Positions 16,864 to 24,533 of a stretch of 64,000 nt of DNA are shown here, in pieces. Where the stretch lies: contig DGIA01000006.1 of assembly GCA_002392965.1 (NCBI GenBank), forward strand, positions 62,001 to 126,000. The letters are read 5' to 3'. Each line of letters begins with the position of its first letter. The stretch's first letter is position 1. The notes below the pieces were generated by a model, which saw nothing but the letters and a program-made list of their open reading frames with translations, was not told the origin of the DNA and ran no database searches. Source of the DNA: Bacteroidales bacterium UBA3834. Its GTDB lineage: Bacteria > Bacteroidota > Bacteroidia > Bacteroidales > P3. The translations under genes and the position numbers were made by a program.

Positions 16864-17286
16864 ATGAAAAAGAACATCACCCTTGCCCTGCTGGCCACTG
16901 CCCTGCTGCTGACAGCCTGCGCCAGCGACGAAGAAAAGATTGAAAAAGTAGCCTACAAGTACAGCTACGCCATGGCCAACTACGACGTGGATGGTGCCGA
17001 GAAGTACGCCACCCCTGAGACCGTCGAAACCACACTCAATACGGCCCGTGGGCTGCTGACAATAGTGGATACGAACTACATCAAGTCCGACACCCCTGCC
17101 ACCATTGAGATAACAAACATACAGATAGTTGACGACACGTCGGCTGTGGTCACCTACCACAAGACAACCCCCATCAAGGACTTCTCGTCCACCCTCGACG
17201 TCCGCAAACGCCACGGCCGCTGGTTGGCACACTCGCCCATACCGGTCATCGAGGCTCCAGAGCCTCAAATGCCGGAGGCAAAATAA
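16864..17286 (+). CDS. Lipoprotein with NTF2-like (DUF4878-type) fold, hypothetical
   Basis: The 140-residue protein has lipoprotein signal Leu-Thr-Ala-Cys (Cys19), followed by Ala-Ser-Asp-Glu-Glu, an acidic stretch of the kind used for surface export. The remainder has the look of a small NTF2/SnoaL-like domain: an N-terminal helix with Tyr-Ala-Met-Ala-Asn-Tyr-Asp-Val-Asp-Gly-Ala, then beta strands ending Arg-Trp-Leu-Ala-His. This pattern is common in Bacteroidetes lipoproteins of unknown role. The fold is inferred from the pattern only. It is convergent with the next gene, 11 nt apart. Confidence 0.75.
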   Translation: MKKNITLALLATALLLTACASDEEKIEKVAYKYSYAMANYDVDGAEKYATPETVETTLNTARGLLTIVDTNYIKSDTPATIEITNIQIVDDTSAVVTYHKTTPIKDFSSTLDVRKRHGRWLAHSPIPVIEAPEPQMPEAK

Positions 17287-17297
17287 AGAATAACGAT

Positions 17298-17645
17298 TTA
17301 GTTCATCAAGCTGTCGCGCTCGGCCTCCAGCCGTGCGACAACTTCTTCGTGGATTTCCTTGTACTCGTCAAGGCGACCCATATAATAGTCAATGCTGTGT
17401 TCCACAGCCTGACGTGAGGTGTGGTGCACCTCGAGGATGCTGTCGTAGGAGTGGAGCGTCTGTTCGGTGAGGACATCGTAACGATACTGCGTTTCGACAG
17501 CGTAGAAGCCTTCCAGAAGATAGGCATCGGTCAGGAGATCGACCATCTGGTCATGGCTCAGCACATCGCGAGGCCGGCCCGCATCGTGACGGCAGGCGGT
17601 GCAGCAGACAACAGCCAGAAGTGCCAATAAAACGACTTTTTTCAT
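17298..17645 (-). CDS. DUF4296 domain lipoprotein
   Basis: The 115-residue protein has a lipoprotein signal ending Cys-Cys-Thr-Ala-Cys (lipidated Cys18 most likely). The domain begins Leu-Ser-His-Asp-Gln-Met-Val-Asp-Leu-Leu-Thr-Asp-Ala-Tyr-Leu-Leu-Glu-Gly and ends in a coiled helix with Tyr-Tyr-Met-Gly-Arg-Leu-Asp-Glu-Tyr. This is the DUF4296 pattern found across Bacteroidetes; its function is unknown. It lies downstream of another lipoprotein gene, with a terminator between them. Confidence 0.8.
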   Translation of the reverse strand: MKKVVLLALLAVVCCTACRHDAGRPRDVLSHDQMVDLLTDAYLLEGFYAVETQYRYDVLTEQTLHSYDSILEVHHTSRQAVEHSIDYYMGRLDEYKEIHEEVVARLEAERDSLMN

Positions 17646-17653
17646 AGAGAGAA

Positions 17654-17690
17654 CAAAAAAAGACAGGTCTGTAACACTGCAGACCTGTCT
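17654..17690 (-). terminator. Rho-independent terminator
   Basis: An 11-bp perfect stem (17661-17671 with 17680-17690) is followed on the minus strand by TTTTTTT. It ends the 17708-18148 gene and separates it from the DUF4296 gene. Confidence 0.92.
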
Positions 17691-17707
17691 TCGTGTCTAA
17701 CCAAAGA

Positions 17708-18148
17708 TTAGTTCTTCTGGTTCAAAGCGTTGGACAGAGCCTTGGCGCCTTCCTTGATGCCCTGGTTGGCAACATCCTTGGCAGCAGCGGTGGCTTTCTC
17801 CTTGATGCAATTCTGATACTCGGCCTCCATAGCGGTCTTGAACTCCTCATTGCCTTCATAAGCGGCATAGGACTGGGTGAGGATGCTCTTGATGCAGCTC
17901 TCGACGCTGGCGGCATCGGTCTTGTAGCAGTTGCACTTGGCACGGCCGGCCTCAGCGGCGGCGTCCAGCATGGCCTGGTGCTCGGCATCGCTCATGGTAG
18001 CAGCCTCAACGGGGGCGGCTTCGGTGGCGACCTCTTCGACGGTCTCCTCGACGGTGCTGTCAACGGCCTCGGCGTTCTTGTGACCACAGGCAACAGTCAT
18101 AGCGGCGACAAACATGGCGCAGCTGACAAATGCTAAAACTTTCTTCAT
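17708..18148 (-). CDS. Small Ala/Glu-rich lipoprotein, hypothetical
   Basis: The 146-residue protein has a lipoprotein signal (Met-Thr-Val-Ala-Cys, Cys21), a low-complexity Glu/Val/Ala spacer (residues ~27-50) and a helical C-terminal domain. Three cysteines lie at Lys-Cys-Asn-Cys-Tyr and Ser-Cys-Ile-Lys, with a further one near Asn-Cys-Ile-Lys. The start at 18148 is chosen because it opens the signal peptide; the open frame runs 14 codons further. It has its own consensus promoter and terminator, so it is a single-gene unit. I do not recognise a family. Confidence 0.8.
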   Translation of the reverse strand: MKKVLAFVSCAMFVAAMTVACGHKNAEAVDSTVEETVEEVATEAAPVEAATMSDAEHQAMLDAAAEAGRAKCNCYKTDAASVESCIKSILTQSYAAYEGNEEFKTAMEAEYQNCIKEKATAAAKDVANQGIKEGAKALSNALNQKN

Positions 18149-18201
18149 TTCTTTTTGATTTTTAAGGTTATACAATATTCTTTCTATCAATTTTCAAATT
18201 G

Positions 18202-18231
18202 CAAAAATAAGACAAAACGACTATACTTCAA
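18202..18231 (-). promoter_or_regulatory. Promoter of the lipoprotein gene at 17708
   Basis: On the minus strand TTG (18229-18231), a 19-nt spacer and TATTTTTG (18202-18209) match the consensus. The leader is about 45 nt. Confidence 0.82.
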
Positions 18232-18254
18232 TAAGATATATTCTTAAATAATCT

Positions 18255-18286
18255 AAAAAAAAGAAAAGCGTGCCGTCTGGCACGCT
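18255..18286 (-). terminator. Terminator of tRNA-Val
   Basis: An 8-bp stem AGCGTGCC/GGCACGCT with loop AGAC is followed on the minus strand by TTTCTTTTTTTT. Confidence 0.92.
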
Positions 18287-18290
18287 GCGG

Positions 18291-18365
18291 TGGGAGTAAC
18301 AGGGATCGAACCAGTGACCTCCTGCTTGTAAGGCAGGCGCTCTGAACCAGCTGAGCTATACTCCC
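18291..18365 (-). tRNA. tRNA-Val (anticodon TAC)
   Basis: The minus strand folds with acceptor GGGAGTA/TACTCCC, stem CCTGC/GCAGG around loop CTTACAA (anticodon TAC, reading GUA), and T-arm CTGGTTCGATCC. CCA is not encoded. It is a single-gene transcript with its own promoter and terminator. Confidence 0.95.
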
Positions 18366-18382
18366 GCTCAATTTTGAGGGTG

Positions 18383-18413
18383 CAAAAGTACTAACTTTTT
18401 GCGAGATGACCAA
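18383..18413 (-). promoter_or_regulatory. Promoter of tRNA-Val
   Basis: On the minus strand TTTGG (TTG 18411-18413), a 20-nt spacer and TACTTTTG (18383-18390) form the promoter. Its upstream end abuts the stop codon of the MsbA-like gene. Confidence 0.82.
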
Positions 18414-18415
18414 AT

Positions 18416-20245
18416 TTATTTTATAAACGACTGCATATCAACAAGCTTTTTATACAGCCCGTTAAGTGCAATCAGCTGGTCGTGCGACCCTTGTTCCACA
18501 ATACAACCTTGATCAAGCACTATGATGCAGTCGGCATGACGGATGGTGGACAGGCGGTGGGCGATAACGATGGAGGTACGGCCCTGCATGACGGTTTCCA
18601 GTGCCAGCTGCACAGCACGCTCGCTCTCAGAATCAAGGGCCGAGGTGGCCTCGTCGAGAATGAGGATGGGAGTGTCGCGCAGAACGGCACGGGCAATGGA
18701 CAGACGCTGGCGCTGACCACCCGAGAGGGTCAAGCCCCGGTCGCCGACCTGGGTGTCGTAGCCTTGCGGCAGACTCTCGATGAACTCGTCGGCATGGGCG
18801 ATACGGGCCGCCTCGCGGATCTGCTCTCGGGTATAGCTCTCCGATCCGAAGGCGATGTTGTTGGCCACGGTGTCGTTGAACAGGATGCAACTTTGGCTCA
18901 CCAATCCGAACTGGCGTCGCACCGAGTTGATATTCAAATCGCCAAGAGGATATCCGTCAATCAGGATGGTGCCGCCGGTGGGGTCGTAGAAACGGGGCAA
19001 CAAGTCAACCATGGTGCTCTTGCCGGCTCCCGAGGGACCTACGATGGCCACCGTCTGACCTTTGGAAATCATAAGGTTGATATGGTTGAGCACCGTGTGC
19101 GACGTGCCCTCGGCCTCATAGCTGAAACTCACATCACGTAGTTCCAACCCCTGGCCGAATCCTTGCAAGACATGTGCATCGGGCTTTTCCACAATCAGCT
19201 CGTCGGCATCGAGCACCTCGAGGAAACGGGTCGCCGAAGCGCTGCCCTTCTGCAGGCTGTTGTAGGCTCGGACGATCGACTGGAGGGGCGGTATGAGACG
19301 GGCGAAGATGATGACAAAAAAGATGAACACCGACGGCTGGATGTGTCCGCCGATGACCCATGAACCTCCAACGATGAGTACAATGACCAATGCCAAAGTG
19401 CCCAGGATTTCGGAGAGCGGGCTGGAGAGCTCGCGCCGGCGAGCCACCTGCACCATGGTGCGGGCATAATCCTCATTGGCCCTGCGGAAGCGCTGCTCAC
19501 TGTCTTTCTCGCGGCCGAAGCTCTTGATGACCCGCAACCCCATGAGCGACTCATCAAGCAGGCCGAAGAGGCTCCCCAGGCGGTCCTGCCCGCGCTGGGA
19601 GTTGCGCTTCAGGCTGTGGCCTATGCGCGTCATCAGCCAAACTCCCACCGGCAACACCAAAAGGAAGAGCACAAACAGACGCCACGACACAAAGAGCAAG
19701 GCGGCACAGAAAACGATGACATTGATGGGGTCGCGTACCAGTGCCTCCAGCGTGCTCACCACACTCCATTCCACATCGCCCAGGTCGTTGGCCATGCGGC
19801 TGATGAGGTCGCCTCTGCGACGACGGCCGAAGAAGCTCACAGGCAGGATAGTGATGCGCTTGTAGAGGTCGTTGCGCAGATGTTCGATCAATCCGTTGCG
19901 GGTGATATTGAGGAACACATAGCTCAGATATCGGAAGAGGTTGCTCAGCAGCGAGCAGGCCAGGTAGCCGCCGGCGATGATCAGCAGGCAGTTCCAGAGG
20001 CCGAGGGTATCGCGGTAGCGGTGCAGGTGCCAGAAAGCCCAGTCGGCCAACTGCTCTTGGCTGAAAGCAAATGCAGGCTCGGCATCGGGCACATTGCCGC
20101 CGCCGAACAGCAGTTCCACAAAGGGCACAATCATCACATAGGTACCCAGATTGCAAACGATGTGCAACAGGTTGAAGAAGATGTTCAACCCGATTTGCCA
20201 TGGGAAATGACGCAGATAGCGGAATATGCGGAATATGGGATTCAT
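18416..20245 (-). CDS. MsbA-like ABC exporter (fused permease-ATPase)
   Basis: The 609-residue half-transporter has an N-terminal six-helix exporter domain (about residues 20-320) and a C-terminal ATPase. The ATPase has Walker A Gly-Pro-Ser-Gly-Ala-Gly-Lys-Ser near residue 400, signature Leu-Ser-Gly-Gly-Gln near 510, Walker B Ile-Leu-Ile-Leu-Asp-Glu-Ala-Thr-Ser, and an H-loop His. Family members flip lipid A-core or other lipids across the inner membrane as homodimers. Bacteroidetes have several paralogues, so MsbA function is likely but not certain. It is last in the sufC-sufD-TPR/PD40-exporter cluster, 7 nt after the TPR/PD40 gene. Confidence 0.9.
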   Translation of the reverse strand: MNPIFRIFRYLRHFPWQIGLNIFFNLLHIVCNLGTYVMIVPFVELLFGGGNVPDAEPAFAFSQEQLADWAFWHLHRYRDTLGLWNCLLIIAGGYLACSLLSNLFRYLSYVFLNITRNGLIEHLRNDLYKRITILPVSFFGRRRRGDLISRMANDLGDVEWSVVSTLEALVRDPINVIVFCAALLFVSWRLFVLFLLVLPVGVWLMTRIGHSLKRNSQRGQDRLGSLFGLLDESLMGLRVIKSFGREKDSEQRFRRANEDYARTMVQVARRRELSSPLSEILGTLALVIVLIVGGSWVIGGHIQPSVFIFFVIIFARLIPPLQSIVRAYNSLQKGSASATRFLEVLDADELIVEKPDAHVLQGFGQGLELRDVSFSYEAEGTSHTVLNHINLMISKGQTVAIVGPSGAGKSTMVDLLPRFYDPTGGTILIDGYPLGDLNINSVRRQFGLVSQSCILFNDTVANNIAFGSESYTREQIREAARIAHADEFIESLPQGYDTQVGDRGLTLSGGQRQRLSIARAVLRDTPILILDEATSALDSESERAVQLALETVMQGRTSIVIAHRLSTIRHADCIIVLDQGCIVEQGSHDQLIALNGLYKKLVDMQSFIK

Positions 20246-20252
20246 TCTGTGA

Positions 20253-21992
20253 TCAATGTTCTGGGGTTAGTTTGATTCTGGGAGCGGGGATGTCGGTGCC
20301 GCCACGGGCCGTGAGCCGTTCGGCACGGAGGCCATTCCCCCTCAGACGAGCCAGCGCAGCCTGTGCATCGGCCTGCTTGGGACACTCCACCGACAAGTGC
20401 ACACGGGGATGCTCGAGGAGCCATGCCGCCAAGGCATCGACCACCTGCATGTCGAGCAGGTCGAGGGCAGCGACACTGTCGTTCATCGCCACCTTCTTGC
20501 CGTCCAGGTCCCTGGCCTTGCCACAACGGATGGCTGGCAGAAGGCCCTCGTCGGCAAGGGTCACCACATTGACATACTGCTCGGAAAGCATCATCGTCGT
20601 ATCACGCTCGCCCTTGGCTGTAAGCATCTTCATCCGGCACAGCCGCATCGGTTCGGGGCGCGCGGCGGGATAGAGGTCGAACATCAGGATATCCGAACTG
20701 CGCGACCCTTCGAGGCGGCCGCTGAAGTAGGCCTTGCGGCCATCGGCGCTGACGCCGAAACTGAGTTCGTCGGCCTCGGTGTTGATCGGCAGGCCCAGAT
20801 TGGTGGGGCGATTGCCATAGAGGTCTGACAGATTGGCAAAATAGACATCGTAACCGCCGAACCCCTGCCAGCCGTCGCTGAGGAAATAAAGCGTCCGCCC
20901 GTCGGCCGCCAGGAAGGGGGCCTTCTCGTTGCCGTCGGTATTGATGCCGGAGCCCAGATTCTCCGCCCTGCTCCAGTCGCCGTTTTTCAGCCGGTGGCAA
21001 CGCCACAGGTCGATACCTCCCTGCCCGCCCTTGCGGTTGGATGCGAAAAGGAGGGTCTTTCCGTCGGCGCTGACGGTAGGCTGCGACTCCCACGACCGGT
21101 CGCCATTCACCTGCGGGCCGCAATTCTCCACCGTCCAACGGCCTGTCGCCCTATCCCTCCGGGCACAGTAGATGTCGCTGTTGGCGTAGCCGCCGCTGTT
21201 GCGGATGATGGAGTAGTAAAGCTCCGTACCGTCGGCGGTGACACTCACCCCGCCCTCGGGGTCGCCGCTGTTGAAGGGTGCCGGCAACTCCACGCCTTTG
21301 CTGAAGGCGGTGTCGTTCATCCGCTTGCTGCTGTACAGACACCATTGCTTCCGTTCCAGCTCGCGAGCATAGAAGGTGCGCTCGGTCGAAGCCGGCACCT
21401 CGCGCAGGTAGTAGAGAGTCTGCCCGTCAGCCGTGAGGAACGGCAACATCTCATTGTATTTCAAGCTGCTCACCCCCTCCACGCGCTGTGGGTCGAAAGG
21501 TGCCGCATTCAGCACCGCCTCGGCGAGGAACTGCGACCAATAGAGGTAGTTCGAAGCATCCTCATAGACGGCGTTCACCGCCTTGTCCTGGCTGCCGTCG
21601 GCCAACGAGAAGTACTTGTTCAACTCCGTCACCGCATCATCGTAGCGTTCGTCGGTATAGTGGATGAGCGCCACATAGTAGTGCGCCAAGGGGTTGGAGT
21701 AATCCGGTTCCAGCTCGATGCACCGGCCGAAATAACGGCGGATGGCAGTCACGTTGAAGCCGTCCTTCACCGCCGTCATGCCCAGCCAGAACTGCGGGTC
21801 GGCTGCCTTGGGATTGCGGCCGGCCACACGGCGCATCAACTGTGCCGCCTCGCGGTAGTGGCGTTGGCCGTACTCGTTCAAAGCCTTGCGGTAGGCCGTC
21901 TCGTCGCCTGGCTTTATCTTGACACCGCCGCCCTGCCCCGTCGCCCAAAGCGGCAGGCACAGCAACAGCATCAGATAAACCAGTCGGTGCAT
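20253..21992 (-). CDS. TPR/PD40 beta-propeller protein (PorE-like layout)
   Basis: The 579-residue secreted protein has a signal peptide (residues 1-19, ending Trp-Ala-Thr-Gly), TPR-like helices (about 30-170) and a PD40/WD40-like propeller (about 185-430). The propeller has repeated Phe-Leu-Thr/Ala-Ala-Asp-Gly-x-Thr-Leu-Tyr-Phe and Asp-Ile-Tyr motifs. A short C-terminal region (about 500-579) resembles a degenerate OmpA-like domain. This order is that of PorE, a periplasmic protein associated with the T9SS, but the OmpA-like part lacks a clear peptidoglycan-binding signature, so the role is open. Its ATG directly abuts the sufD stop codon (TAA-ATG). A second, larger protein of the same layout is encoded at 58353-61127. 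Confidence 0.8.
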   Translation of the reverse strand: MHRLVYLMLLLCLPLWATGQGGGVKIKPGDETAYRKALNEYGQRHYREAAQLMRRVAGRNPKAADPQFWLGMTAVKDGFNVTAIRRYFGRCIELEPDYSNPLAHYYVALIHYTDERYDDAVTELNKYFSLADGSQDKAVNAVYEDASNYLYWSQFLAEAVLNAAPFDPQRVEGVSSLKYNEMLPFLTADGQTLYYLREVPASTERTFYARELERKQWCLYSSKRMNDTAFSKGVELPAPFNSGDPEGGVSVTADGTELYYSIIRNSGGYANSDIYCARRDRATGRWTVENCGPQVNGDRSWESQPTVSADGKTLLFASNRKGGQGGIDLWRCHRLKNGDWSRAENLGSGINTDGNEKAPFLAADGRTLYFLSDGWQGFGGYDVYFANLSDLYGNRPTNLGLPINTEADELSFGVSADGRKAYFSGRLEGSRSSDILMFDLYPAARPEPMRLCRMKMLTAKGERDTTMMLSEQYVNVVTLADEGLLPAIRCGKARDLDGKKVAMNDSVAALDLLDMQVVDALAAWLLEHPRVHLSVECPKQADAQAALARLRGNGLRAERLTARGGTDIPAPRIKLTPEH

Positions 21993-22916
21993 TTACAATT
22001 TGCTGGGGTCGATTTCAAAATGTGCGTCGGGGCCGTTGCAGGGATTCTTGCAGGCGATGGCACAGTCGGCACAGGAAGTCAGTTCGCCGTGGAGACGTTT
22101 CTTCACCATATCACCCACGGCATCGCGCAACTCCGGCAACCCGATCTTCCTGATCACCTCGTCGCAGAAAGCATAGCTGAGCATGGTGATGGCCGTGCGA
22201 TGGCTGATGCCCCGGGTCATCAGGTAGAACAGCGCCTGCTCGTCGAGCTGCCCGATGGTGGAGCCGTGCGAGCACTTCACGTCGTCGTTGTATATCTCGA
22301 GGAAGGGGCGCGTATCCACATGCGCCTTGTCGGTGAGCAGTATGTTGCGGTTGGTCATATAGGCCTCGGTCTTCACCGCCCCGTCCTGCACCAGCACATG
22401 ACCGTTGAATCGGGCACGGGCCGAGTCGTCGATGATGCCCTTGTAGAGCTCGCTGCTCTGGCAGTGGGGCTTGGCATGCTCCACAAAGATATAGTTGTCG
22501 CACTCCTGGTCGCGGTCCATCAGATAGATGCCGTCGGCATCGACTTCGCACCCTTCGCCCTGCATGCGAACCACCACATTGTTCCTCACATGGCCGCCGC
22601 CAAGGGTGACGGTGTTCATCCGCAGGCGTGCATCGCGCTGCAGGGTGACGGTGGTCTCGGTGATGCAGGTGGCCGGGGTGAAGGGACCCTGCAGGCGGTA
22701 GAGCTGCACATCGGCACCTTCGCCCACATTGAGCCGCAGGCTCACGTCGGCCAACAGCAGGTCGGCCTCGCCGTCGCAGCGGAACAGCGGCACATCCTGG
22801 CCGTCGCAGAGCACCACCCGCAGCTGGCGTCCGGGCTCGACGGTCAACTCGCGGACCTCGCCCATCGGTCTCCAGTCGTCGCCCCAAATATTGGGCAATT
22901 GGTCTTTCCTAATCAT
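21993..22916 (-). CDS. sufD: Fe-S cluster assembly protein SufD (short form)
   Basis: The 307-residue protein is made almost wholly of the SufB/SufD beta-helix core. The best marker is the His-Gly-Ser-Thr-Ile-Gly-Gln-Leu-Asp-Glu-Gln-Ala-Leu-Phe-Tyr segment, followed by Arg-Gly-Ile-Ser. SufD works with SufB and the SufC ATPase as the scaffold for new clusters. It is about 110-120 residues shorter than the E. coli protein, the loss being N-terminal. The C-terminus has a four-cysteine motif (Cys282, 285, 289, 293). The neighbours are sufC upstream (17 nt gap) and a TPR/PD40 gene downstream; sufB and sufS are absent. Confidence 0.9.
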   Translation of the reverse strand: MIRKDQLPNIWGDDWRPMGEVRELTVEPGRQLRVVLCDGQDVPLFRCDGEADLLLADVSLRLNVGEGADVQLYRLQGPFTPATCITETTVTLQRDARLRMNTVTLGGGHVRNNVVVRMQGEGCEVDADGIYLMDRDQECDNYIFVEHAKPHCQSSELYKGIIDDSARARFNGHVLVQDGAVKTEAYMTNRNILLTDKAHVDTRPFLEIYNDDVKCSHGSTIGQLDEQALFYLMTRGISHRTAITMLSYAFCDEVIRKIGLPELRDAVGDMVKKRLHGELTSCADCAIACKNPCNGPDAHFEIDPSKL

Positions 22917-22933
22917 AACCTAAACTCTAAACA

Positions 22934-23692
22934 CTAAGCACCCAGTTCCTCTTTAATCCATTCGTAGCCCTTCTCCTCCAGCTCCAATGCCAGTTCCTTG
23001 GGGCCGGTCTTCACGATGCGGCCTTCATAGAGCACATGCACAAAGTCGGGCACGATGAAGTCCAGCAGGCGCTGATAGTGGGTGATGACCACGGTGGCGT
23101 TATCCTTGGTGCGCAGCTGGTTCACGCCGCCCGCCACGATGCGCAGGGCATCGATATCGAGGCCGCTGTCGGTCTCGTCGAGGATGGAAAGCGTGGGGTT
23201 CAACATAGCCATCTGGAATATCTCGTTCTTCTTCTTCTCGCCGCCGCTGAAACCCTCGTTCACCGAGCGGTTGGCCAGGTTGGTGGTCATCTCCACCACC
23301 TTCTTCTTCTCCTCCATGAGCTTCAGGAACTCGCTGCCACTCAGAGGGTCGAGACCGTGATACTTGCGCTGCTCGTTGACGGCGGTGCGCATGAAGTTGG
23401 TGATGCTCACCCCGGGAATCTCCACCGGATACTGGAATCCGAGGAAGATACCCTCGGCGGCACGCACATCCACCGGCAGGTCGAGGATATTCTTGCCGTT
23501 GTAAATCACCTCACCCTCGGTGACAGTATATTTCGGGTTGCCGGCCACCACACCCGCCAGGGTGCTCTTGCCGTTGCCGTTGGGGCCCATGATGGCATGC
23601 ACCTCGCCACGGTTCACCTCCAGGTTTAGCCCTTTCAGTATCTCACGGTCGCCGATGGAGGCATGCAAATTACGTATCGAAAGTAATGACAT
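22934..23692 (-). CDS. sufC: Fe-S cluster assembly ATPase SufC
   Basis: The 252-residue soluble ABC ATPase of the SufBCD scaffold. Walker A Gly-Pro-Asn-Gly-Asn-Gly-Lys-Ser lies near residue 36. The SufC-specific signature Gly-Phe-Ser-Gly-Gly-Glu-Lys-Lys-Lys-Asn-Glu is near 148, Walker B Ser-Ile-Leu-Asp-Glu-Thr-Asp-Ser-Gly-Leu-Asp near 170, and the H-loop Thr-His-Tyr-Gln-Arg near 205. The length is normal. It is the first gene after an 840-nt non-coding region, where sufB would be expected upstream. The ATG at 23692 gives the usual N-terminus. Confidence 0.96.
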   Translation of the reverse strand: MSLLSIRNLHASIGDREILKGLNLEVNRGEVHAIMGPNGNGKSTLAGVVAGNPKYTVTEGEVIYNGKNILDLPVDVRAAEGIFLGFQYPVEIPGVSITNFMRTAVNEQRKYHGLDPLSGSEFLKLMEEKKKVVEMTTNLANRSVNEGFSGGEKKKNEIFQMAMLNPTLSILDETDSGLDIDALRIVAGGVNQLRTKDNATVVITHYQRLLDFIVPDFVHVLYEGRIVKTGPKELALELEEKGYEWIKEELGA

Positions 23693-23751
23693 ATCGTTGC
23701 AATTATTTGGTTCTTACCTTTATAAACTTTATCTTTTAAAAATATTAAAAT

Positions 23752-23759
23752 ACAAATAT
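23752..23759 (-). promoter_or_regulatory. -7 element upstream of sufC
   Basis: TATATTTG on the minus strand lies about 60 nt before the sufC start. No good TTG is found at -33. If it is used, sufC heads its own transcript. Confidence 0.45.
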
Positions 23760-23811
23760 ACACAAAAAAAACGATACTTAAGAAAAAACATTTCCTCCAA
23801 TAAGCATAAGT

Positions 23812-23842
23812 AAGCCTATGGCGGCTTTTGTCACCATAGGCT
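23812..23842. repeat. Isolated inverted repeat upstream of sufC
   Basis: A 9-bp perfect stem, agcctatgg (23812-23820) with ccataggct (23834-23842), has a 13-nt loop. There is no T-tract on either side, so it is not an ordinary terminator. Its role is unknown. Confidence 0.5.
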
Positions 23843-23850
23843 CACCACCA

Positions 23851-23941
23851 CGATTCGTGGAATAATTACGCTAATTCGTTTCCGTTTCGTGGAAAAATAT
23901 GCCAATTTCGTTTCCGTTTCGTGGAAAAATTACGCTAATTT
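23851..23941. repeat. Tandem 32-33 bp repeats
   Basis: Two nearly identical units (23877-23908 and 23909-23941, each starting cgtttccgtttcgtgg) are preceded by a partial unit (23851-23876). A decayed fourth copy starts near 23942. The core is cgtggaaaaattacgctaat. The units are AT-rich and non-coding. From 23945 to about 24330 I see no gene: only AT-rich sequence and a short run of actgaacactaa-like direct repeats near 24291-24320. Confidence 0.75.
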
Positions 23942-24335
23942 GTTTCTGTCTTCGATTCGAATTGTCGCCGGCAGAAAGGACGTTTTCTTGCATTTTTGGG
24001 TGTGTGTTTTGTCTTGGTACGACTCGCCGGACTTCTTCAGAGGAGACTTGTTGCATTTGTGCAGTCAAAATGACGGTTGAAAATATCAATATTACACAAG
24101 AAAACATTTTTTTCTCATAATACCTCCTATTTTATTTCCACCTTATTTGCTCTCATGGCTACGGTATATGTGCATCCCTTGTTGTCCATGATCAGACCAA
24201 GGGAGCTGGGCTTTTCTGCATATATAAATCGTTTTTTTCGGAAACGTGACAGCGAAAGTAAAATTCAACATTTTTTATAATATTTCCACTGAACACTAAC
24301 CACTGAACACTAAACACTACCCACTTTCCCTGGCA

Positions 24336-24428
24336 TTGACCTAGTACTTTCTATATAGTCAATACTAGGTCAATACTAGGTCAATACTAGGTCATAACGG
24401 ATTCAAGGCTTAATATCAGCGTGTTACA
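24336..24428 (+). repeat. Dispersed intergenic element B (tandem 11-nt units)
   Basis: Three exact gtcaatactag units (24358-24390) and a partial gtcataacgga are flanked by an inverted unit on the left: gacctagta at 24338 is the exact complement of tactaggtc. The conserved tail on the right is cttaatatcagcgtgttacag. It lies between divergent sufC and the SAM hydrolase gene. It is almost identical to element A over about 60 nt. Confidence 0.85.
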
Positions 24429-24516
24429 GATACTAAAAATACGTTAAAAAGCCGGCACAGGGAAAAGATTTTGACCGGGGAAGCATTTTTTCCTCGACAT
24501 ATCGGTAAAAAATGCG

Positions 24517-24524
24517 TATCTTTG
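24517..24524 (+). promoter_or_regulatory. -7 element of the SAM hydrolase gene
   Basis: TATCTTTG followed by C lies 10 nt before the ATG at 24534, so the transcript would be nearly leaderless. No convincing -33 TTG at the right spacing. Confidence 0.5.
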
Positions 24525-24533
24525 CAGTCGGAT

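Noticed and set aside
23812..23842. Riboswitch or terminator at the orphan hairpin before sufC
   Set aside because: It has a simple 9-bp stem, no T-tract, no recognisable aptamer, and lies upstream of the probable sufC transcription start.
23871..24120. Small open frames of 60-78 codons on both strands in the non-coding region
   Set aside because: They overlap each other and the 32-bp repeats, lack promoters or start-site context and match no family.
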